A DNA stretch of 7,589 nt. It comes from Sulfurimonas sp. (GTDB taxonomy: Bacteria; Campylobacterota; Campylobacteria; Campylobacterales; Sulfurimonadaceae). The position numbers and the translations under genes are program-made. This document shows, piece by piece, positions 1-4,745 of this stretch. The stretch's first letter is position 1; each line of letters opens with the position of its first letter. Where the stretch lies: the NCBI GenBank assembly GCA_021161305.1, contig JAGHAW010000272.1, positions 1 to 7,589 of the forward strand, read 5' to 3'. The notes under the pieces were generated by a model. The model saw only the letters and a program-made list of their open reading frames with translations, was not told the DNA's origin and did no database searches.

Positions 1-978
1 ATACTTACTCTGTGCATTTGATTCTATAAGAGAGAGAATCTGTTCATCCTCACTATCTGCTTCTCTCGAACCATCAAATAGTGCTACAACAATATCACTC
101 TGTTCTATCGCTTCAAGACTTCTCTCTATACCTATTCGTTCTATTTCATCGCTTGCTTCTCTAATCCCTGCAGTATCAACTATACGAATTAAGTGAGTTC
201 CGATTTTAACCTGCTCTTCTATAGTATCTCTTGTAGTTCCGGCTATATCACTAACTATGGCACGGTTATAATTTAGCAAACGATTTAAAAGCGAACTTTT
301 CCCAACATTAGGTTTACCAACGATGGCAACTCTAAAGCCTTGCATCAAACCTTCTCTCTGCTTTGAAGCTGCTAGAGTAGATTCTAAAGAAGCTTTTAAC
401 TCATCTAATTTAGCTTGGATTTGGCGTATTAAATCCTCTGGTAAATCCTCCTCCGCATAGTCAATAGTGACTTCAGAATATGCAAGTATGTGGATAATAT
501 CATCACGAATTTTTTCTATATACTCTTTTAGTGAACCTTTCATTTGTGAAGCCAAAATCTTAGCCGCATCTTCACTTTTTGCTTCTATAAGTTGAGCAAT
601 AGCTTCTGCCTCACTCAAATCTATTCGACCATTAAAAAAGGCTCTTTTAGAAAATTCTCCAGCAGTTGCAAGTCTAGCACCCATAGCCAAAGTGGCTTTT
701 AGTATGCTCTGTGCAACTATAAAACCACCATGACACTGAATCTCTACTACATGCTCAGCAGTAAAAGAGAAAGGTGCTTTAAAGTAGATAACTATCGCTT
801 CATCAATAAGTTCATCATCTCTATTATAAATATTTGTTAAAGTTGCATATCTTGGGAGAAAATTATCTTTTTTTGTAAGAGTTTTTGCTATATCTAAAGC
901 TCTGTCGCCACTAATTCTTATAATAGCGATTGAGCCTATGCCATTGGCTGTTGCAATGGCAGAAATTGTATCCGTCAT
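1..978 (-). CDS. mnmE: tRNA modification GTPase MnmE (TrmE), 3' end outside window
   Basis: MnmE is a potassium-activated GTPase that works with MnmG to place the carboxymethylaminomethyl group on C5 of the wobble uridine of certain tRNAs. I translated 326 codons from the ATG at 978 to the left edge with no stop. The N-terminal tetrahydrofolate-binding domain is clear (start MTDTISAIATANGIGSIAII, then EIQCHGG near 79-85), followed by the helical domain containing GRIDLSEAEA near 117-126. The GTPase domain has the P-loop GKPNVGKS at 221-228, switch I DIAGTTRDT at 244-252 and DTAG at 268-271. The G4 motif and the C-terminal cysteine motif (xCIGKG type) expected in a protein of about 450 residues lie beyond the window, so this is edge truncation and not damage. 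The start lies 3 bases after the jag stop with only a weak ribosome binding site, which suggests translational coupling to jag. Confidence 0.97.
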   Translation of the reverse strand, partial: MTDTISAIATANGIGSIAIIRISGDRALDIAKTLTKKDNFLPRYATLTNIYNRDDELIDEAIVIYFKAPFSFTAEHVVEIQCHGGFIVAQSILKATLAMGARLATAGEFSKRAFFNGRIDLSEAEAIAQLIEAKSEDAAKILASQMKGSLKEYIEKIRDDIIHILAYSEVTIDYAEEDLPEDLIRQIQAKLDELKASLESTLAASKQREGLMQGFRVAIVGKPNVGKSSLLNRLLNYNRAIVSDIAGTTRDTIEEQVKIGTHLIRIVDTAGIREASDEIERIGIERSLEAIEQSDIVVALFDGSREADSEDEQILSLIESNAQSKY

Positions 979-981
979 AAC

Positions 982-1866
982 TTAGTTATGGTAATCATTT
1001 ACGATAATATATTTCAATCCATCACGAGTTGAACGAATAGCTACATATTTATTTGGATATTTGTCACGAAGTTCTTTTAGTGCGATTTGAACAAGAACAC
1101 CATCAAGTATTTTTGTTTGTGCTCTGCCGTCTCTATCTATATTTTCACAAACATTTACAAGGTATCTTGAGATTGATTCCTCTTGATTTTGTAAAAACTC
1201 TGCAATTTCAAGACGAAGTTGTACTTGATAAGTTATATTAATCCAGTTAAAAATCATATATGAGAGTGCTTTATATCTATAACCCTCTTTACCTATAAGA
1301 AGAGCAGCATCATCGCCTTTAAACTCAACAAGCAGAGTATTTTCATTATAAACAGTTACAACAATTTCATCTATCTTAAAACATGCATTAGAAAAAAGTG
1401 CATTTATTTTCTCTTTCACGATTTTTGCTACTTCTGAAATCGACTCTCCATCTTCCTCATCTTCCTCATCTTCATCATAATCAGCTGTATAGTCTAATCC
1501 ACTCACCAAATCATCATCTTCATCATCTTGGTCACTAACAAAAGATTCCGGCATAATAGTATCGTTTAAGATAGTCTGCTTACTCTCTTTTTTTTGATTC
1601 TCTTTTGATTTTTTTGGAGCAGTTGAAGTTCTATCTTTTGGCTTATTCTCTTCTTTTACCGGCTCTATTTTAGCTTCTGACAACTCATCTTTAACTTCTT
1701 TAATATTTTTTGCTGCCACTATAATTGCAGATTTTTTAAAAAGACCTAAAAAACCACTGCTTGGGTATTGAACTACTTCAATTTTTAACTCTGTTACCGA
1801 ACACTCAAGAGAAGAAGCCGCATCTTTATATGCTTCTTCTAAAGTGACTGATTCTATTCTAATCAT
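982..1866 (-). CDS. jag: Jag/KhpB-family RNA-binding protein (Jag_N, KH, degenerate R3H)
   Basis: This is the Jag (KhpB, EloR) family, cytoplasmic RNA-binding proteins usually encoded just after yidC; in some Gram-positives they act with KhpA in cell elongation control. The H. pylori homologue HP1451 has been reported to bind the VirB11-type ATPase HP0525. Residues 1-52 form the Jag_N domain (MIRIESVTLEEAYKDA start, GFLGLF at 38-43). Residues 55-142 are a charged linker, first lysine-rich, then almost purely Asp/Glu from 113. The KH domain follows at about 145-215, with GxxG loop GKEG at 192-195. Residues 216-290 match the R3H region in length and pattern (ending YVAIRSTRDGLKYIIVN), but the Arg and His of R-x3-H are replaced by Gly256 and Gln260. 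The ATG overlaps the yidC stop by 8 bases; GGGAAAG upstream is a usable ribosome binding site. Confidence 0.93.
   Translation of the reverse strand: MIRIESVTLEEAYKDAASSLECSVTELKIEVVQYPSSGFLGLFKKSAIIVAAKNIKEVKDELSEAKIEPVKEENKPKDRTSTAPKKSKENQKKESKQTILNDTIMPESFVSDQDDEDDDLVSGLDYTADYDEDEEDEEDGESISEVAKIVKEKINALFSNACFKIDEIVVTVYNENTLLVEFKGDDAALLIGKEGYRYKALSYMIFNWINITYQVQLRLEIAEFLQNQEESISRYLVNVCENIDRDGRAQTKILDGVLVQIALKELRDKYPNKYVAIRSTRDGLKYIIVNDYHN
1441..1530 (-). repeat. Low-complexity GAT/GAA-rich tract coding the acidic linker of Jag
   Basis: This stretch encodes residues 113-142 of Jag, of which most are Asp or Glu. At DNA level it is built from short near-repeats of tcatct/tcttcc type on the plus strand. 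Such a tract could change length by slippage in multiples of three without breaking the frame, leaving the KH part intact. It is likely a flexible, disordered spacer between the Jag_N and KH domains; a specific role is not visible. Confidence 0.7.
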
Positions 1867-3502
1867 CTTTCTTTCCCGAAACTTCTTTTACATCTTCATG
1901 TTTTGCTAGTGCAATTTGAGCATCTTTTTGATTTTGAAACTGCTGATTTACAATAAACTGCTGTCCTATTGAGAAAAGATTGTTTACAAACCAGTAAAGA
2001 ACTAAACCTGATGGGAAAGTTATAAAGAAAAAGGTAAAAATAACAGGTAAAAATTTCATTACTTTTTCTTGCATAGGATCATTAAAATTATTTGGAGTCA
2101 ATTTTTGTTGATAAAACATTGAAATACCCATCAAGATAGGTAAAACATAAAAATCATCCATGCGAGAGAGGTCATTTACCCATAGTAACCACGAAGCACC
2201 TTGAAGTTCAACAGCATTCAAAAGTACACGATAGATTGCGAAAAATACTGGAATCTGCATAAGCATAGGAAGACAACCACCTAATGGATTTGCATTATTC
2301 TTTTTATACAAGTCCATTGTCGCAGCATTCATGCGTTGTGGATCGCCTTTGTATTTCACTTTAAGCTCTTTCATTTTTGGAGAAAGTTCTTTTATCTTTT
2401 GCATCGACATCATACCCTTGTATGTCAATGGATAGAGAACAACTCTGATGATTAAAGTAAGTGCAATAATTGACCAACCCCAGTTACCAAAGATTCCATG
2501 TAACCAAGACAAGAGTTGAAAAAGTGGTTTAGAAGCAAAGGTAAACCAACCATATTCTATAGCATTTGTAAGTACAGGATCTATATTTTGTAACACTTTG
2601 TACTCTTTTTGACCAACGAAACCATTAAATTTCATAGTTTGAAGTGCGTCAAAATAGAGTACAGGATTATCATCACGATCTCTCTCTACTACGATATGCG
2701 TATCTTTAGAAAAACCATACATAATTGATGCAGAGTATTGATCAAATGCAGAGATAAGTTCAACTCCACTAAAAGTTTGTCTTCCCTCGGCATCACCATC
2801 GGCAATAATAGTTGCTACCTCATCATCAGTAAATACCATAGCACCAACAACACTCATCATTTGTTCTTTTTCATTTACTTTTGGTCTCTGTCCCAAATAT
2901 ACAAAGTATCTTTTATCTTGCGAGAGTGACACGACTGCATCATAGTGTCCATCAGGATAAAAAGTTAGTTCTTTTGTAACTATCAAACCTGATAATTTCT
3001 GAGTTAGAGTAACTTTTTGTGCTGAATCTACCAAGTCTATATCTGAGGCTGAAGAACTATACGCAACTTTAGCAGCTTCACTATTTAATGTGTCATCCAT
3101 AAATCTAATAAACAGAGGTTTCGTTCCATTAACAGAAACAAGCTGTGCATTTCCCCCATCTTTGTTTTTAAATCTCTCTTGAAGCAGTTCTTTTGAACTA
3201 ATGCGACCTAAAGTATCTATCTTAAGAATAAAATCTTTGTTTGTGATTGTTACAATATTACTTGAACTATTTGCAACTTCGTCAACTGAAATTGTGTGAC
3301 CAACTTCTTGTTCTACTTGTTCTAGAACTCTAGAACTTGAAGTTTGTGCTTCTTGTTTTAGTGCAATATTTTGATTTTTATTTGCAACATCTGCCTCTTC
3401 TGGTGGTACCGGTGGAAAAATTGCTGTATAAGCTACGAAAAAAACTATAGATAATGCTACTGCTACCATTAATCTTTGATTTGCTGTCATTTTGTCTAAC
3501 AC
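1859..3502 (-). CDS. yidC: Membrane protein insertase YidC (Oxa1/Alb3 family)
   Basis: YidC inserts and folds inner-membrane proteins, alone or with SecYEG. The 547 residues match the Gram-negative form. There is an N-terminal membrane segment at about 8-28, a large periplasmic domain at about 30-315, and the conserved insertase core from about 318 to 515. The core holds the positively charged groove residue (R353 in LTLIIRVVLYPLT, corresponding to R366 of E. coli), the lysine-rich cytoplasmic loop at 363-400, NPLGGCLPMLMQIPVF at 405-420 and PSGLVLYWFVNN at 497-508. The C-terminal tail is charged and ends KKDD. I chose the GTG at 3502 because AAAGGG lies 5 bases upstream of it; an in-frame ATG four codons later (3490) has no site at suitable distance. 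The gene overlaps yidD by 7 bases and jag by 8. Confidence 0.97.
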   Translation of the reverse strand: MLDKMTANQRLMVAVALSIVFFVAYTAIFPPVPPEEADVANKNQNIALKQEAQTSSSRVLEQVEQEVGHTISVDEVANSSSNIVTITNKDFILKIDTLGRISSKELLQERFKNKDGGNAQLVSVNGTKPLFIRFMDDTLNSEAAKVAYSSSASDIDLVDSAQKVTLTQKLSGLIVTKELTFYPDGHYDAVVSLSQDKRYFVYLGQRPKVNEKEQMMSVVGAMVFTDDEVATIIADGDAEGRQTFSGVELISAFDQYSASIMYGFSKDTHIVVERDRDDNPVLYFDALQTMKFNGFVGQKEYKVLQNIDPVLTNAIEYGWFTFASKPLFQLLSWLHGIFGNWGWSIIALTLIIRVVLYPLTYKGMMSMQKIKELSPKMKELKVKYKGDPQRMNAATMDLYKKNNANPLGGCLPMLMQIPVFFAIYRVLLNAVELQGASWLLWVNDLSRMDDFYVLPILMGISMFYQQKLTPNNFNDPMQEKVMKFLPVIFTFFFITFPSGLVLYWFVNNLFSIGQQFIVNQQFQNQKDAQIALAKHEDVKEVSGKKDD

Positions 3503-3831
3503 GACGACCCTTTGTATGAAAAATTTTTTATAATATAAAAACGGTTTTTTTTATTTGGAACCAACCAATATTTTATAGAATCTACCCCTAGTTTCTTGGG
3601 CTTACAAGAGAGTTTATCTAGCAATGGATATTCAATGCCACCCTCAAATAATTGATTACAACGAAGTATTCTAGTAAAACTGTGGTAAAAAGCACTTGAA
3701 ATGGAGTTATTTTCAAAGTTAATTCTTGCAAATTCACTACAAGTTGGGTAATATCTACAACTTCCGTAGCCAATAAGAGTAAAAAACTTCTGATAAACCC
3801 ATAAAATTTTCAGTAAAAATTTTCTAATCAC
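3496..3831 (-). CDS. yidD: Membrane protein insertion efficiency factor YidD
   Basis: YidD is a small inner-membrane-associated protein that assists YidC-dependent insertion, and its gene typically lies between rnpA and yidC as here. The family signature CRYYPTCSEFA is at residues 25-35, and RCNQLFEGG at 57-65 matches the usual RCNP...GG block with Gln in place of Pro. The N-terminus (IRKFLLKILWVYQKFF) is the expected amphipathic, basic helix. At 111 residues it is longer than the roughly 70-85 residue core; residues after about 72 form a basic extension (PNKKNRF, ending SYKGSSC) with no motif I recognise. The start codon is GTG, overlapping the rnpA stop by 8 bases, with only a weak AAAGA-type site upstream, so coupling to rnpA translation is likely. 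Confidence 0.93.
   Translation of the reverse strand: MIRKFLLKILWVYQKFFTLIGYGSCRYYPTCSEFARINFENNSISSAFYHSFTRILRCNQLFEGGIEYPLLDKLSCKPKKLGVDSIKYWLVPNKKNRFYIIKNFSYKGSSC
3508..3513 (-). promoter_or_regulatory. Ribosome binding site deciding the GTG start of yidC
   Basis: On the minus strand AAAGGG lies 5 bases before the GTG at 3502 and 17 bases before the alternative ATG at 3490. It sits inside the last codons of yidD, so yidC translation is probably coupled to yidD translation. Confidence 0.7.
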
Positions 3832-4177
3832 TTGAAATTTCTTTAAAAGCTTTTGAACGATATATAATTTTTTGAAAATCTTTTTCTAAATTGGTATGTG
3901 CAATATCAATGATTGATTGTTTTGCAACAAATATATAATTGCCGTCTTTGAGAGTGTTGGAGTGTTCACAGAAAAGAGCTCGAAGCCTTCTTTTGGCACG
4001 ATTTCTTTTTACAGCATTACCAATTTTTTTAGTTGCTGTAAATCCTACTTTGTGAATTCCATTTTGAGGAAGAAAAAAAAGTACAACGCTACTAGAGTGC
4101 TGATTTTTTCCTTTTTTGTAAATATACTGAAACTCCTTATGTTGCTTCAGTGTATTAAAGCCGCCTAAACTGACAAT
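3824..4177 (-). CDS. rnpA: Ribonuclease P protein component, no canonical start codon (ATT proposed)
   Basis: RnpA is the protein subunit of RNase P, which binds the catalytic RNA and removes the 5' leader from precursor tRNAs. With the proposed start the product has 117 residues. It shows the family's RNR motif in KKIGNAVKRNRAKRRLRALF, preceded by VGFTATKK, with NTLKQHKEFQYIYKKGK near the N-terminus. The reading frame holds no ATG, GTG or TTG codon. It opens after an in-frame TAA at 4183-4181, two codons before ATT at 4177. Starting there places N8, L10 and K11 level with N8, L10 and K11 of the B. subtilis protein, as I recall that sequence, and AAAGG lies 9 bases upstream. The alternative is CTG at 4150, which would remove nine N-terminal residues. 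The gene overlaps rpmH by 13 bases and yidD by 8. Identity is firm; the start is inferred. Confidence 0.9.
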   Translation of the reverse strand: MVSLGGFNTLKQHKEFQYIYKKGKNQHSSSVVLFFLPQNGIHKVGFTATKKIGNAVKRNRAKRRLRALFCEHSNTLKDGNYIFVAKQSIIDIAHTNLEKDFQKIIYRSKAFKEISSD

Positions 4178-4299
4178 CTTTTACGACCTTTAGCTCTGCG
4201 ACGATTTAAAACTCTTCTACCATTTTTAGTAGCCATTCTTGCTCTAAAACCGTGAGTTCTTTTTCTAGGTGTATTATGGGGTTGGTATGTTCTTTTCAT
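4165..4299 (-). CDS. rpmH: 50S ribosomal protein L34
   Basis: L34 is a very small basic protein of the large ribosomal subunit. The 44-residue translation begins MKRTYQPHNTPRKRTHGF, continues RARMATKNGRRVL and ends RRRAKGRKRLSV, which is the near-invariant L34 sequence at its usual length. The ATG at 4299 has AAGGA 8 bases upstream (4312-4308), the best ribosome binding site in this cluster. It is the first gene of the rpmH-rnpA-yidD-yidC-jag-mnmE series and overlaps rnpA at its 3' end. The dnaA gene that often precedes rpmH in other phyla is absent here. Confidence 0.98.
   Translation of the reverse strand: MKRTYQPHNTPRKRTHGFRARMATKNGRRVLNRRRAKGRKRLSV
4187..4191 (-). promoter_or_regulatory. 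Candidate ribosome binding site for the ATT start of rnpA
   Basis: AAAGG on the minus strand, within the last codons of rpmH, lies 9 bases before the ATT at 4177. The alternative CTG at 4150 has no comparable site. This supports ATT as the rnpA start but does not prove it. Confidence 0.45.
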
Positions 4300-4331
4300 T
4301 TGACATATCCTTATTTAAAATTAAGTCCGAA

Positions 4332-4337
4332 ATAATA
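4332..4337 (-). promoter_or_regulatory. Probable -10 element of the rpmH promoter
   Basis: In the 67-base gap between the cytochrome gene and rpmH, the minus strand reads TTCTTTTGTATTAT, giving TATTAT (5 of 6 bases to TATAAT) 32 bases before the ATG. No TTGACA-like hexamer stands 16-18 bases upstream, only T-rich sequence. This fits the known pattern in Campylobacterota, whose housekeeping promoters often lack a conserved -35. No hairpin followed by a T run is seen in the gap, so read-through from clpB and the cytochrome gene is also possible. Confidence 0.45.
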
Positions 4338-4366
4338 CAAAAGAATTGCTTAAATAGGGGTTAATA

Positions 4367-4720
4367 TTAATGAAGCAGAAAATCTTTCACCGATTCTGAG
4401 TGAGATTGATCAGTTGACAGTGATGTATCAAAAGCCTTTTGAATCTCCCCAACATGACAATCTCTGCACTCTTCTATAACATCATGCTCTTGTACATTTG
4501 CATCATCTACATCTGCCTGAGAGTGACATGAGAAGCACTTATCTCCACATGCCCCAATACTTTTAGGATTTGGCTTATGACACTTTATACAACCAAGCAT
4601 AGGCTTATGTCTCTCATCTTCATCTATAGTCTTTAGCAACTTCTGATGACAACGCATACAATCTCCTGCACACGCCAAGAGTGATAAGTTAAAAATCAAT
4701 ATAATCAGTAAATATTTCAT
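4367..4720 (-). CDS. Small exported tetrahaem cytochrome c
   Basis: This 117-residue protein has four c-type haem-binding motifs: CMRCH (21-25), CIKCH (44-48), CFSCH (62-66) and CRDCH (85-89). It begins with a short hydrophobic signal sequence (MKYLLIILIFNLSLLACAG). The LLAC at 13-16 could be a lipobox giving a lipoprotein anchored through Cys16, or cleavage could follow ACA. It should act in the periplasm as an electron carrier; donor and acceptor cannot be told from sequence. The two halves look duplicated: each is CxxCH-x18-CxxCH with an extra His 17 residues after the first Cys (H38, H79), a good candidate for an axial haem ligand. Extra cysteine C58 lies between the halves. The ATG is 25 bases after the clpB stop; AGAGG lies 13 bases upstream, rather far. 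I do not recognise a named family member. The cytochrome call is firm, the role unknown. Confidence 0.9.
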   Translation of the reverse strand: MKYLLIILIFNLSLLACAGDCMRCHQKLLKTIDEDERHKPMLGCIKCHKPNPKSIGACGDKCFSCHSQADVDDANVQEHDVIEECRDCHVGEIQKAFDTSLSTDQSHSESVKDFLLH

Positions 4721-4745
4721 AATAAAATTATAACCTCTGTTTTAT

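Noticed and set aside
4073..4080. Run of eight A (T8 in rnpA) as a phase-variation site or sequencing error
   Set aside because: The RnpA frame continues correctly on both sides of the run, so nothing indicates an indel here.
3917..4168. Plus-strand open frame of 83 codons opposite rnpA
   Set aside because: It is the antisense shadow of the rnpA frame, has no ribosome binding site and no recognisable protein features; the minus-strand RnpA match is decisive.
4300..4320. CTTA...TAAG dyad in the rpmH leader as an L34 autoregulatory hairpin
   Set aside because: Only four paired bases before mismatches; too weak to occlude the AAGGA site.
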